This document shows, in pieces, positions 8,002 through 15,952 of a stretch of 32,421 bases of DNA (the first letter of the stretch is position 1; every line of letters begins with the position of its first letter). Under the pieces are notes generated by a model. That model was not told where the DNA came from and searched no databases. It worked only from the letters and a program-made list of their open reading frames with translations. This DNA comes from JABMOW01 sp964409335. GTDB lineage: Bacteria; Fidelibacterota; Marinisomatia; SCGC-AAA003-L08; JACNLC01. The stretch is from positions 1 to 32,421 of the forward strand of contig CAYPCW010000031.1 in NCBI GenBank assembly GCA_964409335.1, read 5' to 3'. Both the position numbers and the translations under genes were made by a program.

Positions 8002-8438
8002 GAGTAAATCGCCTTGCCACCCGCTTTTTCAATTTTTTCAATCGCAGATTTACTAAACATATCGGCAGAGACCTCTATGACTGTTTTGATATCCCCTTTT
8101 CCCAAAATTTTTACCGGAAGATCGGATTTCTTTACGAGTCCCTTCTCAATCATGCCATTTACATCAATTGTTTCTACATTTAATTTTGCCAGTTGATTCA
8201 GGTTTACGATTTGCACATCGATTTTAAAAGGATAGTTTTTAAATCCTCTTTTCGGCAACCGTCTCATCATAGGCATCTGACCGCCTTCAAAATAATGTTT
8301 CGCTTTGCTCCCGGATCGAGAGTGATATCCATTTGAACCCCGGCCTGCGGATCTCCCCTGCCCGCTGGCATCTCCGCGACCGAGTCTCTTTGTATCTTGC
8401 ACAGACCCTTCTGCGGGTTTGATTTTACCTAATTCCAT
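7998..8438 (-). CDS. rplO: 50S ribosomal protein L15
   Basis: L15 is a late-assembling large-subunit protein with a long N-terminal tail buried in 23S rRNA. The 146-residue product begins MELGKIKPAEGS, then has the Gly/Arg-rich tail KRLGRGDASGQGRSAGRG (18-35), GGQMPMMRRLPKRGFKN (52-68) and a C-terminal globular domain ending KAGGKAIYS. Both ends overlap neighbours: its start shares TAATG with the rpmD stop and its stop shares ATGA with the secY start, so rpmD, rplO and secY are probably translated in a coupled way. Confidence 0.97.
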   Translation of the reverse strand: MELGKIKPAEGSVQDTKRLGRGDASGQGRSAGRGSNGYHSRSGSKAKHYFEGGQMPMMRRLPKRGFKNYPFKIDVQIVNLNQLAKLNVETIDVNGMIEKGLVKKSDLPVKILGKGDIKTVIEVSADMFSKSAIEKIEKAGGKAIYS

Positions 8439-8626
8439 TATGTAATTTCCTCTACTTTAACCAGATGGAAAACGGTTTTTATCATTCCTCTGATTGCAGG
8501 ATTATCCACTTTAGTTACCGAGTGGTGAATCTTCTTAATCCCTAAGGCTTCAAGGGTGGTTGACGCATTTCGCCGATAACCAATTGAACTTTTAATTTGA
8601 GTAATTTTTAATTTTTTTTCAGCCAT
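8438..8626 (-). CDS. rpmD: 50S ribosomal protein L30
   Basis: L30 is a small large-subunit protein absent from some lineages. The 62-residue product MAEKKLKITQIKSSIG contains the typical IGYRRNASTTLEALGIKKIHHSV segment followed by NPAIRGMIKTVFHLVKVEE. It has normal length for bacteria and lies in its usual place between rpsE and rplO, 13 bases after rpsE, overlapping the rplO start by one base. Confidence 0.97.
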   Translation of the reverse strand: MAEKKLKITQIKSSIGYRRNASTTLEALGIKKIHHSVTKVDNPAIRGMIKTVFHLVKVEEIT

Positions 8627-8639
8627 TGTACATTCTTAA

Positions 8640-9143
8640 TTAGGAAAATAGTTCTTTAATCGTGATACCTCTGTCCCGGGCAACCGCTAACGGGTCTCTT
8701 GCGTTGCGCAAGGCTTTTTCAACGGCTCTGACAACGTTAATTGGATTGGTTGATCCGGTCACCTTGGACAGCACATCTGTAATACCCACCTGTTCAAGGA
8801 TCATCCTGACGGGTCCCCCGGCGATATTTCCCGTACCGGGTGATGCAGGTTTCAAAAGAACCTGAGCCGCTCCATATTTTACTTTAACGGTATGAGGGAG
8901 GGTACCGTTGATGATATTTGCTTTAAAGATGTTCCTTTTTGCATTTTCTTTTGCTTTATTCACTGCAGAAACCACTTCATTTGCTTTACCAAATCCGATG
9001 CCTACATGTCCTTTGCCATCACCCACTGCAACGATTGAATTAAATCGGAACCGTCGTCCGCCGGTAATTACTTTTGCGACCCGGTTAATGGAGACAACAA
9101 CTTCGTCTTTTAATTCTAATTCTGATGGATTGATTATTGTCAA
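8640..9143 (-). CDS. rpsE: 30S ribosomal protein S5
   Basis: S5 helps maintain decoding accuracy at the mRNA entry side of the small subunit, next to S4 and S8. The 167-residue product has the double-stranded RNA-binding-like N-terminal domain with VVSINRVAKVITGGRRFRF (18-36) and VGDGKGHVGIGFGKANEV (41-58), then the C-terminal domain with GTGNIAGGPVRMILE and KALRNARDPLAVARDRG. The start codon is TTG at 9143, with AAGGA seven bases upstream; no ATG or GTG lies before the conserved core in a position that keeps its N-terminus. It lies 12 bases after rplR. Confidence 0.97.
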   Translation of the reverse strand: MTIINPSELELKDEVVVSINRVAKVITGGRRFRFNSIVAVGDGKGHVGIGFGKANEVVSAVNKAKENAKRNIFKANIINGTLPHTVKVKYGAAQVLLKPASPGTGNIAGGPVRMILEQVGITDVLSKVTGSTNPINVVRAVEKALRNARDPLAVARDRGITIKELFS

Positions 9144-9155
9144 TTCTATATCCTT

Positions 9156-9527
9156 TTAAAATTGTAGTCCAGCTTCACGAGCGGAATCTGCAAGTGCTTT
9201 TACAATGCCGTGATATTTGTAACCATTTCGATCAAAAATGATTTTTACCAAATTTTTCTCAATGGCTCGTTCCCCCAGGATTTTCCCTACCAGCTTCCCT
9301 TTTTCAATCATTCCGGAAACGGTATCGATTTGTTCCCGGATATTTTTATCAATCGTAGATGCCGAAACCACGGTCACCCCATGAACATCGTCGATGATTT
9401 GAGCGAAAATATTTCTGTTAGACCGATAAATAACGAGGCGGAGCGCCAGTCCGATCTTGAGTCTGCTTTTGATGCGACGGCGTTTTTTCTCCCAGTCTCT
9501 CCATTTTGTTTTGCTTTTGTCAGCCAT
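9156..9527 (-). CDS. rplR: 50S ribosomal protein L18
   Basis: L18 binds 5S rRNA and, with L5, mounts it on the central protuberance. The 123-residue product starts with a basic tail (KWRDWEKKRRRIKSRLK), then RLVIYRSNRNIFAQIIDDVHGVTVVSAST and a C-terminal RNGYKYHGIVKALADSAREAGLQF, the typical L18 ending. Its start overlaps the rplF stop by one base (TAATG), and rpsE follows after 12 bases. Confidence 0.98.
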   Translation of the reverse strand: MADKSKTKWRDWEKKRRRIKSRLKIGLALRLVIYRSNRNIFAQIIDDVHGVTVVSASTIDKNIREQIDTVSGMIEKGKLVGKILGERAIEKNLVKIIFDRNGYKYHGIVKALADSAREAGLQF

Positions 9528-10072
9528 TATTTTTTACCTCCAACGGTCTTCCCTGCTTTTCTTCTGATCATTTCGTCCGAATAGGCGATTCCTTTTCCTT
9601 TATAGGGTTCAGGTTCCCTGAATGATCTGATCTTTGCGCTCACCTGCCCCACTTTATGCTTATCAATTCCCTTGACAAGGATCGTCGTGAGTTTTACCGT
9701 TTCTAAGGTTATCCCATCCGGTATTTCAAAATAAATAGCGTGGGAATACCCAAGATTTAAAATGACAAATTTTCCTTTCGCATCGGCGGTGTAACCAACA
9801 CCGGTCAGTTTTAGTTCTTTTTTATACCCTTCACTCACGCCCGTGATCATATTGGCTAATAACGCTCGGGTCAGGCCGTGAAGTTCTCTGAATTTCTTAT
9901 CATCTGAAGACCGGGAAACCAAAATCTGATTTCCAACGACAGAAATAGTGAGTTCAGGGCTGAACTGTTGAGACAATTCACCGAGTTTTCCCTTAACGGT
10001 AACAAAGTTATCCGTATTTTTAAGGGAAATCGCGTCGGGTAATTGTATTGGCTTTCTACCTATTTTAGACAT
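9527..10072 (-). CDS. rplF: 50S ribosomal protein L6
   Basis: L6 lies near the sarcin–ricin loop and the factor-binding site of the large subunit. The 181-residue product begins MSKIGRKPIQLP, holds two L6 repeat domains (about 1-82 and 83-181), and has the signature EPEPYKGKGIAYSDE (about 153-167) followed by IRRKAGKTVGGKK at the end. It lies 24 bases after rpsH and its stop overlaps the rplR start as TAATG. Confidence 0.98.
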   Translation of the reverse strand: MSKIGRKPIQLPDAISLKNTDNFVTVKGKLGELSQQFSPELTISVVGNQILVSRSSDDKKFRELHGLTRALLANMITGVSEGYKKELKLTGVGYTADAKGKFVILNLGYSHAIYFEIPDGITLETVKLTTILVKGIDKHKVGQVSAKIRSFREPEPYKGKGIAYSDEMIRRKAGKTVGGKK

Positions 10073-10096
10073 TTAATTCAGTACCACTTTTAATTT

Positions 10097-10495
10097 TTAC
10101 CAAACATGGCATAAAACTTCGCCGCCAATGTTTAAAATGCGGGCTTTCTTATCTGATAACACCCCTTTTGAGGTTGTTAAAATGGCGACACCCATTCCGT
10201 TGAGGACTCGCGGCAGGTTGTCGGAGTCTGCATAAATTCTTCGTCCCGGCCGGCTGACTCTGCGAATTCCCTGAATCACCGGACGCTGATCATAAGTATA
10301 ATTCAGGAAAATTCGTAACATATCCTGCTTGTTATCCTTGATCAGCAGGTAATCCCGGATAAACCGTTCTTCTTTCAGAACAAACGATATTCTTTTCTTC
10401 AAATTTGAAGCAGGAATATCTACCCATCTTTTATCCGCAGTTTGTGCGTTCCGGATTCGGGTAAGATAATCTGCAATAGGATCTGACATTGACAT
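10097..10495 (-). CDS. rpsH: 30S ribosomal protein S8
   Basis: S8 is a primary binder of the central domain of 16S rRNA and in E. coli represses the spc operon by binding its mRNA. The 132-residue product starts MSMSDPIADYLTRIRNA and contains the GMGVAILTTSKGVLSDKKARILNIGGEVLCHVW ending in order, with the Ser/Thr-rich RNA-binding motif STS-like segment as TTSKG. Two ATG codons (10495 and 10489) are possible; the AAGGA at 10 bases favours the first. It lies 15 bases after rpsN. Confidence 0.98.
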   Translation of the reverse strand: MSMSDPIADYLTRIRNAQTADKRWVDIPASNLKKRISFVLKEERFIRDYLLIKDNKQDMLRIFLNYTYDQRPVIQGIRRVSRPGRRIYADSDNLPRVLNGMGVAILTTSKGVLSDKKARILNIGGEVLCHVW

Positions 10496-10510
10496 TTTCT
10501 GTTATTCCTT

Positions 10511-10696
10511 CTACCAGCTTGCTTTAGTTATACCGGGAATCAAACCCTTTAATGCCATTTCCCTGAAACATATCCGGCAAAGGCCAAATTTTCGATACAC
10601 GGATTTGGGTCTTCCACAATTATTACATCGCGTATATCCGCGGGTGGAAAATTTCGGAGTTCTTTTTGCTTTAACGATCAGTGATTTTTTTGCCAT
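10511..10696 (-). CDS. rpsN: 30S ribosomal protein S14, zinc-binding type
   Basis: S14 sits in the small-subunit head next to S3 and S10. This is the short 61-residue form (type Z) with two CxxC pairs, Cys24/Cys27 and Cys40/Cys43, that hold a zinc ion; the zinc-free form is about 90-100 residues. Other conserved stretches are RCNNCGRPKSVYRKFGLCRICFRE read in order and GLIPGITKASW at the end. Its start shares TAATG with the rplE stop. Reliance on this form suggests zinc-replete growth unless a second rpsN exists elsewhere in the genome. Confidence 0.98.
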   Translation of the reverse strand: MAKKSLIVKAKRTPKFSTRGYTRCNNCGRPKSVYRKFGLCRICFREMALKGLIPGITKASW

Positions 10697-11301
10697 TATG
10701 CTGCCTCAATTGGTTCGGTTTCACTTGAGAAATTCTTTGTACGGATAGGCATCCCCAAACCGGTCAATAAATGGTATGTTTCTTCATCTGTTTTTGCATT
10801 CGTTACAACAGATATATTCATTCCGCGAATCTTATCTATTTTATCGTAGTCAATTTCCGGAAAAACCACTTGTTCGGTTAACCCAAAATTATAATTCCCT
10901 CTTCCATCAAAGCCACGGGCTGGCAACCCGCGAAAATCCCGGATCCTGGGTGTCGCCACCGCAATAAACCGATGAAGGAACTCATACATTTTTTCGCGTC
11001 GCAATGTCACGCAAACGCCAACCGGATCCCCCTGGCGGATCTTAAAATTGGAGATCGCGTTCTTGGCATACGTAATCACTGGTTTTTGTCCGGTGATGAG
11101 CGATAGTTCTTCCACAGCGTTTTTCAGGCTGTTTGCATGTTCTCTTGCATCTCCAATTCCCATATTGATCACAATCTTTTCCAGTCTGGGAATTCTCATG
11201 GTATTGTTGATATTGAATTTCTTCTGGAGTTCACTCATAACAACAGTTTTATAATGAGCCAAAAGATATGGAATAATTTTTTCTGATTTTGCCATATTCA
11301 T
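10696..11301 (-). CDS. rplE: 50S ribosomal protein L5
   Basis: L5 binds 5S rRNA and contacts the P-site tRNA and S13 across the subunit interface. The 201-residue product carries MRIPRLEKIVINMGIGDA (36-53), the loop KPVITYAKNAISNFKIRQGDPVG read in order (about 74-96), FRGLPARGFDGRGNYNFGLTEQ and a final region with TNAKTDEETYHLLTGLGMP. The chosen ATG shares TAATG with the rplX stop; a second in-frame ATG two codons later (MAKSEK) is also possible. The C-terminal tail after residue about 185 is longer than in the shortest homologues. Confidence 0.98.
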   Translation of the reverse strand: MNMAKSEKIIPYLLAHYKTVVMSELQKKFNINNTMRIPRLEKIVINMGIGDAREHANSLKNAVEELSLITGQKPVITYAKNAISNFKIRQGDPVGVCVTLRREKMYEFLHRFIAVATPRIRDFRGLPARGFDGRGNYNFGLTEQVVFPEIDYDKIDKIRGMNISVVTNAKTDEETYHLLTGLGMPIRTKNFSSETEPIEAA

Positions 11302-11606
11302 TAATCTACGATTTCACCTGTTTTTTTGGAATACCGAACTTTTTTTCCGTTTTCCAGTATTTTGTATCCGATTTTTGTTGGTTTCCCGCCAACTAATATC
11401 ATGACATTTGAATAGTGGATCAAAGACTCTTTCTCCTGGATACCTCCCTGAGGATTATCCTGCGTTGGTCTCAGGTGCTTTTTGATCATCCTGACACCTT
11501 CAACCAGCAGCTTTTCTGTTTTCGGGTACACTTTAAGGACACGGCCATGCTTCCCTTTATCACTGCCTGTGATAACCTGTACGGTATCTCCTTTTTTGAT
11601 TTTCAT
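11301..11606 (-). CDS. rplX: 50S ribosomal protein L24
   Basis: L24 starts large-subunit assembly by binding the 5' end of 23S rRNA and lies by the tunnel exit. The 101-residue product has an N-terminal KOW motif (KIKKGDTVQVITGSDKGKHGRV, 2-23 in order), then VEGVRMIKKHLRPTQDNPQGG and a final region ending SKKTGEIVD. It follows rplN by two bases, and its stop overlaps the rplE start as TAATG. Confidence 0.98.
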   Translation of the reverse strand: MKIKKGDTVQVITGSDKGKHGRVLKVYPKTEKLLVEGVRMIKKHLRPTQDNPQGGIQEKESLIHYSNVMILVGGKPTKIGYKILENGKKVRYSKKTGEIVD

Positions 11607-11608
11607 AA

Positions 11609-11977
11609 TTATAACACCTCCGGGGCGAGAGAAACGATCTTCATGTATTGTTTTTCTCTTAACTCTCTTGCAACAGGACCAAATACACGGGTTCCTTTTG
11701 GTTCTCTCTGGCTGTCAATCAATACCGCTGCATTTTCATCAAACCGGATATAGGAGCCGTCTTTTCGTCGAATTTCTTTTTTGGTCCGTACGACTACCGC
11801 TCGGGATACATCCCCTTTTTTTACGCCGCCACCGGGGATGGCTTTCTTAATCGTCACAACGATCTGGTCCCCAACCCGTGCGTATTTCCGTCGGGTTCCA
11901 CCCAGTACCCGAATACACAGTACTTCTTTGGCGCCTGTATTATCTGCGACTTTCAACCTTGTCTCTTGTTGGATCAT
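11609..11977 (-). CDS. rplN: 50S ribosomal protein L14
   Basis: L14 forms an intersubunit bridge and is the target of the silencing factor RsfS. The 122-residue product is the canonical length, begins MIQQETRLKVADNTGAKE and has the family pattern CIRVLGGTRRKYARVGDQIVVTIKKA in order, then RFDENAAVLID and GTRVFGPVARELRE. It follows rpsQ by 14 bases and heads the spc block, but no separate promoter gap exists here. Confidence 0.99.
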   Translation of the reverse strand: MIQQETRLKVADNTGAKEVLCIRVLGGTRRKYARVGDQIVVTIKKAIPGGGVKKGDVSRAVVVRTKKEIRRKDGSYIRFDENAAVLIDSQREPKGTRVFGPVARELREKQYMKIVSLAPEVL

Positions 11978-11991
11978 TTCAGTCTACCTGC

Positions 11992-12252
11992 TTATTCTTG
12001 TGTAGCCGTTTTTTCAATTTCTAATACCCGCCACCGTTTCATTTTGCTTAATGGTCGTGACTCTATTATTCGAACCACATCACCGGGTCTGCATTTATTG
12101 AACTCGTCGTGCACATGGTACTTTTTTGATCGGGGAACGTATTTTTTATATATGGGATGAGGGAATCGTCGGGTCACCTGGACTACGACAGTTTTATCCA
12201 TCTTGGATTGTAGTACGTTCCCTGTCAATATTTTTCTGTTTCCGGTTTCCAT
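11992..12252 (-). CDS. rpsQ: 30S ribosomal protein S17
   Basis: S17 is a primary binder of the 5' domain of 16S rRNA with an OB fold. The conserved core is GNVLQSKMDKTVVVQVTRRF, then HPIYKKYVPRSKKYHVHDE and the segment RPGDVVRIIESRPLSKMKRWRV. The open frame extends three codons further to a TTG at 12261, which would overlap the rpmC stop. I prefer the ATG at 12252, because AAGGAG is only two bases from the TTG but 11 from the ATG, and METGNRK matches the usual S17 length (86 residues). Confidence 0.95.
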   Translation of the reverse strand: METGNRKILTGNVLQSKMDKTVVVQVTRRFPHPIYKKYVPRSKKYHVHDEFNKCRPGDVVRIIESRPLSKMKRWRVLEIEKTATQE

Positions 12253-12257
12253 TACCC

Positions 12258-12464
12258 TCAATTCTCCTTACGAATGCTTAATTCAATTTCTCTCAAAGCG
12301 GTTTTAATCTGTGCAATTTCCCGTTTGATCTGGCAAATTTTCTGGGGTTGATCTAATTGCTGGAGCACTTTTTGAAACCGAAGATTCAATAAAGCGTCCT
12401 GGTTGTCCTTCAGTTTTGTCTTAAGATCTAATTCTGATAATGCTAATAAATCTTGTCGCTTCAA
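12258..12464 (-). CDS. rpmC: 50S ribosomal protein L29
   Basis: L29 is a small helical protein at the tunnel exit that, with L23, forms the docking site for trigger factor and SRP. The 68-residue product starts MKRQDLLALSELDLKTKL and has the conserved NLRFQKVLQQLDQPQKICQIKREIAQIKT region in order. The start codon is TTG at 12464, with GGAG six bases upstream; the L29 family commonly begins with M-K here and no ATG is available. It lies one base after rplP. Confidence 0.96.
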   Translation of the reverse strand: MKRQDLLALSELDLKTKLKDNQDALLNLRFQKVLQQLDQPQKICQIKREIAQIKTALREIELSIRKEN

Positions 12465-12465
12465 T

Positions 12466-12885
12466 TTATACTCCCACTTCTCTTCTACCCACTAATTTTG
12501 TTTTTATAGGTAATTTTTGGGAACACAGTTTGAAAGCTTCGGCAGCGACCTCTTCGGTCACTCCTTCAACTTCGAAAAGTATCCGTCCCGGTTTTACAAC
12601 AGCCACCCAATATTCGGGAGCGCCTTTTCCCTTCCCCATTCTGGTTTCTGCCGGCTTTTTGGTGATTGACTTATGCGGAAATATCCGTATCCACATTTTA
12701 CCCAGTTTCCTGACTTTCCTGGCAATTGTCACACGACTGGCTTCGATTTGTCGGCTGGTGATCCACCCGGGTTCCATCGCTTTCAAACCAAAGGTGCCAA
12801 ATGCAACATAATCTCCACTGTTGGACATACCTGTCATTCGTCCTTTTTGTGGTTTTCTAAATTTTATTTTCTTGGGTGCTAACAT
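12466..12885 (-). CDS. rplP: 50S ribosomal protein L16
   Basis: L16 contacts the A-site and P-site tRNA and organises the peptidyl-transferase centre surroundings. The 139-residue product begins MLAPKKIKFRKPQKGRM and has FGLKAMEPGWITSRQIEASRVTIAR in order, MWIRIFPHKSITKKPAETRMGKGKG and the ending region FEVEGVTEEVAAEAFKL. The loop with RMGKGKGAPEYW holds the conserved arginine that is hydroxylated in some bacteria. It lies three bases after rpsC and one before rpmC. Confidence 0.99.
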   Translation of the reverse strand: MLAPKKIKFRKPQKGRMTGMSNSGDYVAFGTFGLKAMEPGWITSRQIEASRVTIARKVRKLGKMWIRIFPHKSITKKPAETRMGKGKGAPEYWVAVVKPGRILFEVEGVTEEVAAEAFKLCSQKLPIKTKLVGRREVGV

Positions 12886-12888
12886 GAG

Positions 12889-13533
12889 TTATATTCGTCC
12901 TGATTTTTTCGCTCGAACTTCACCATGGTAAATCCATACCTTGATCCCAATCAATCCATAAGTTGTATTTGCTTCAACTAATGCATAATCAATGTCTGCC
13001 CGCAAGGTATGCAGGGGTACCCGGCCGTCTCTAAAAATTTCACTTCTGGCAATTTCCGCACCGCCGATTCTGCCACTGATATTAATTCTGATCCCTAATG
13101 CGCCTAACGTCATTGTAGATTGAATTGCTTTTTTTACGGCTCGACGGTAGGATACTTTTTTTACCAGTTGTTGGGCAATATTTTGACCGACCAGCTCAGC
13201 GTTCAGTCCCGGCCGCTTGATTTCTGAGATATTCAACTGAATATTATTCCCAACTAATTTCTGAAGATCTGATTTCAATTCTTCAACTTCTTGTCCGCCT
13301 CGACCGATGACGATTCCGGGACGGGCAGTGTGAATGGTTACCACAATTTTTTTTGGCGTACGATTGATTTGTACTTTTGAGAGGCTGGCATTTTTTAATC
13401 GGCCTGTGATATACTTCCTGAGCAGAATATCTTCGAGAAGTTTTTCTGCAAAATTCTTATCGTCAAACCAGATAGAATCCCATGATTTGTTGATCCCTAA
13501 CCGAAGTCCAATTGGATTTGTTTTCTGTCCCAA
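12889..13533 (-). CDS. rpsC: 30S ribosomal protein S3
   Basis: S3 lines the mRNA entry tunnel and has helicase-related contacts with S4 and S5. The 214-residue product begins MGQKTNPIGLRLGI, then has a type II KH domain around residues 38-110 (PKKIVVTIHTARPGIVIGRGGQEV in order, with the GxxG loop GRGG), and a C-terminal domain with YALVEANTTYGLIGIKVWIYHGE. The start is TTG at 13533, fixed by the universal MGQK opening, with GAGG five bases upstream. It follows rplV by eight bases. Confidence 0.98.
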   Translation of the reverse strand: MGQKTNPIGLRLGINKSWDSIWFDDKNFAEKLLEDILLRKYITGRLKNASLSKVQINRTPKKIVVTIHTARPGIVIGRGGQEVEELKSDLQKLVGNNIQLNISEIKRPGLNAELVGQNIAQQLVKKVSYRRAVKKAIQSTMTLGALGIRINISGRIGGAEIARSEIFRDGRVPLHTLRADIDYALVEANTTYGLIGIKVWIYHGEVRAKKSGRI

Positions 13534-13541
13534 ATTATCCT

Positions 13542-13883
13542 CTAATTATTCTTGTCTGAAATAACGATCGTAAGATGACTCGTTCGCTTAAGGATTTGTA
13601 CGCCTCTACCCATCGCAGCAGCACGCCACCGCTTCATTACCGGACCCTCATTCACGAATGCGGATTTAATAACCATCGACTCAAAATTAGAGTTATTATG
13701 GTTATTCGCCATATTTGCCATTGCGGATTTGATGGTTTTGTAAATGAAAAAGGAAGCTTTCTTATTCATAAATTCCAATGAGGTCAGGGCATCATTCACG
13801 GATTTGCCTCTGACAACATCCAGTACCTGTCTCAATTTTTTGGGAGATTGTCTCAGGTGTTTCGCGATCGCTGTAGTTTCCAT
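13542..13883 (-). CDS. rplV: 50S ribosomal protein L22
   Basis: L22 spans the large subunit and its long beta hairpin forms part of the exit-tunnel constriction, where macrolide-resistance changes occur. The 113-residue product has RQSPKKLRQVLDVVRGKSVNDAL (11-33 in order), SAMANMANNHNNSNFE and the hairpin region KRWRAAAMGRGVQILKRTSHLTIVIS. The hairpin shows no insertion or deletion that would suggest resistance. Its start shares TAATG with the rpsS stop. Confidence 0.98.
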   Translation of the reverse strand: METTAIAKHLRQSPKKLRQVLDVVRGKSVNDALTSLEFMNKKASFFIYKTIKSAMANMANNHNNSNFESMVIKSAFVNEGPVMKRWRAAAMGRGVQILKRTSHLTIVISDKNN

Positions 13884-14158
13884 TATTTACCCTTCTTTCG
13901 ATCACCTGCATGTCCGTAAAATGTCCGCGTTGGTGAAAATTCTCCAAGTTTATGTCCGACCATATTTTCAGTCACATAAACCGGAATAAACTTTTTCCCG
14001 TTATGAACCGCAAAAGTATGACCCACGAATTGGGGACCGATTGTACTCCGGCGGGACCAGGTTTTTATCGCTTGTTTCTTTTTACTATCGGATATTTTTC
14101 GAATTTTTTCCAACAGTTTTTCCTCAATATAGGGACCCTTTTTTAAAGATCGTGCCAT
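13883..14158 (-). CDS. rpsS: 30S ribosomal protein S19
   Basis: S19 forms a complex with S13 in the small-subunit head and contacts the A-site region. The 91-residue product begins MARSLKKGPYIEEKLLEKI, has TWSRRSTIGPQFVGHTFAVHNGKKFIPVYVTENMVGHKLGEF in order and ends with SPTRTFYGHAGDRKKGK, all typical. It follows rplB by three bases and its stop overlaps the rplV start. Confidence 0.99.
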   Translation of the reverse strand: MARSLKKGPYIEEKLLEKIRKISDSKKKQAIKTWSRRSTIGPQFVGHTFAVHNGKKFIPVYVTENMVGHKLGEFSPTRTFYGHAGDRKKGK

Positions 14159-14161
14159 ATC

Positions 14162-14989
14162 TTACTTTCTCCGCTTTACAATAAATCTATCAGTTGGATG
14201 GTTCTTCTTTCGGGTTTTATATCCTTTTGTCGGGGTTCCCCAGGGACTCACAGGATGTCTCCCCCCGGAGGTTCTGCCTTCACCCCCGCCATGCGGGTGA
14301 TCAACCGGATTCATTGCAACCCCTCTCACCATAGGTCTTATCCCTAACCACCTGGATCTGCCGGCTTTTCCTGAATTGATATTTTCGTGGGATTTATTGC
14401 CGACAACACCAATGGTTGCTTTACAGTCTTCAGAAACTAATCGCATTTCACCGGATGGTAATTTTAAACTGATCATACCGGATTCCTTCGCCATGATTCT
14501 CGCGAATGTTCCGGCAGACCTGGCCATCTGACCACCTTTACCTGGTTTCATTTCAACATTATGGATTAGAACGCCATCGGGAATATTTTTTAGCATCGTG
14601 GTATTGCCAGGTTTTACAGGAACCATCCCATCTGATACTATGATGGATGTTCCCACGCCTATACCATCCGGTGCAAGGATATATCTTTTTTCGCCGTCTT
14701 CGTATTGAAGAAGGGCAATTCTCGCAGACCGGTTTGGATCATATTCAATTGAGATGACATCAGCATTAATATCGTACTTATCCCGTTTAAAATCGATAAA
14801 ACGATATCGGCGCCGGTGTCCGCCACCTCGGTGACGACAGGTAATCCTCCCGTGGTTGTTTCTTCCACCGGTTTTTCTCAGAGCTTCAGTTAATTTTCTT
14901 TCCGGTTTCGATTTGGTGATCTCCTCGAAAGTAGGAGTCGTTTTGGACCGCTGACCGGGCGTATTTGGTTTAATCGCTTTTATTGGCAT
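14162..14989 (-). CDS. rplB: 50S ribosomal protein L2
   Basis: L2 binds near the peptidyl-transferase centre and is needed for subunit joining. The 275-residue product is the standard length, with the N-terminal GRNNHGRITCRHRGGGHRRRYR region (about 42-63), the SH3-like domain and the C-terminal signature VRGVAMNPVDHPHGGGEGR. That segment holds the conserved histidine of the HPHGGGEG loop, which corresponds to E. coli His229. It follows rplW by eight bases. Confidence 0.99.
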   Translation of the reverse strand: MPIKAIKPNTPGQRSKTTPTFEEITKSKPERKLTEALRKTGGRNNHGRITCRHRGGGHRRRYRFIDFKRDKYDINADVISIEYDPNRSARIALLQYEDGEKRYILAPDGIGVGTSIIVSDGMVPVKPGNTTMLKNIPDGVLIHNVEMKPGKGGQMARSAGTFARIMAKESGMISLKLPSGEMRLVSEDCKATIGVVGNKSHENINSGKAGRSRWLGIRPMVRGVAMNPVDHPHGGGEGRTSGGRHPVSPWGTPTKGYKTRKKNHPTDRFIVKRRK

Positions 14990-14997
14990 AATGTCTC

Positions 14998-15315
14998 TTA
15001 ATATTCACCACCGACCAGGTCGATCGTAAAATTCTTCTCAAGTGTGACAATGGCTTTTTTCCAACCCGACCTAAATCCGGATGTACGCAAAACCTTTCCG
15101 TTACTCCGGATGTTGGTCGATTTCCGCTTTCCATTCATATTAATGGTCGCCACTTTGTCGACTTTCACATTAAATCGGTTTTCTACCGCATCTTTGATTT
15201 CAAGTTTGTTCGCATTTGTATTTACCTTGAAAACATATTTATTCAGCTTTTCGGACAGTGCGGTACTCTTTTCGCTAAGTATTGGTGCAACCAATACTGA
15301 TTTTAAATTTGTCAT
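14998..15315 (-). CDS. rplW: 50S ribosomal protein L23
   Basis: L23 surrounds the tunnel exit and is the main dock for trigger factor and SRP. The 105-residue product has VLVAPILSEKSTALSEKLNKYVFKVN read in order (about 7-32), then KLEIKDAVENRFNVKVDKVATINMNGK, the typical L23 core, and an ending with GWKKAIVTLEKNFTIDLV. It follows rplD by two bases and precedes rplB by eight, the usual S10-operon order. Confidence 0.98.
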   Translation of the reverse strand: MTNLKSVLVAPILSEKSTALSEKLNKYVFKVNTNANKLEIKDAVENRFNVKVDKVATINMNGKRKSTNIRSNGKVLRTSGFRSGWKKAIVTLEKNFTIDLVGGEY

Positions 15316-15317
15316 AA

Positions 15318-15947
15318 TTAATTCTGTAGTTGAGAGTTAATCGCTTCAATTCCATCAACATCAAATAATAAAATCTGACTGTCAAGAATATCGTAGGTAG
15401 ATGCGGTTTGTGCCGGAATCAAAGCAATATTTTTAATATTCCTCGCACTGAACCAAAGATTATCATTCACATCTTTTGCCAGTATGGTGATCTTTTTACC
15501 AGTGAGATTCAGTTTTTTAAAGAGCGTGACCATCTCTCTGGTCTTCGGGTTTTCAATTTTCAGGTCATCAATGACGATGATAGAATTCGTCAAAACTTTT
15601 TGGGATAAGGCGCTTTGCCGGGCGATGCGTTTCACCTTTTTATTTACTTTTAATGTATATTGTCGTGGTTCTGGGCCAAAGGCTGTCCCACCATGTACAC
15701 GTGACGGGTTACGCAATGACCCTGCTCTGGATCGTCCTGTACCTTTTTGCCGGAATGGTTTTTTTCCGGTTCCACTCACATCGCTTCTGGACTTGCTGGC
15801 TGAAGTACCCTGACGCAAAGCGGCAAGTTCGGATTTCACTGCAAGATAGACACAATTTTCATTCGGTTGTACACCAAACACACTTTCAGAAACTTCCACT
15901 GAATTATTCGTTTTCTCGCCGGTTTTATTATAAATTTCAAATTTCAT
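15318..15947 (-). CDS. rplD: 50S ribosomal protein L4
   Basis: L4 has an extended loop that reaches the exit tunnel next to L22, and in E. coli it also regulates the S10 operon. The 209-residue product has the loop signature KKPFRQKGTGRSRAGSLRNP (62-81), then HGGTAFGPEPRQY, and a globular part with SIIVIDDLKIENPKTREMV. The tunnel loop shows the usual wild-type pattern, with no obvious macrolide-resistance change. It lies five bases after rplC, and no E. coli-type L4-responsive leader can exist in the short gap before rpsJ. Confidence 0.98.
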   Translation of the reverse strand: MKFEIYNKTGEKTNNSVEVSESVFGVQPNENCVYLAVKSELAALRQGTSASKSRSDVSGTGKKPFRQKGTGRSRAGSLRNPSRVHGGTAFGPEPRQYTLKVNKKVKRIARQSALSQKVLTNSIIVIDDLKIENPKTREMVTLFKKLNLTGKKITILAKDVNDNLWFSARNIKNIALIPAQTASTYDILDSQILLFDVDGIEAINSQLQN

Positions 15948-15952
15948 TGTAT

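Noticed and set aside
12253..12261. Extended rpsQ start at TTG 12261
   Set aside because: AAGGAG is only two bases away; the ATG at 12252 fits spacing and family length better.
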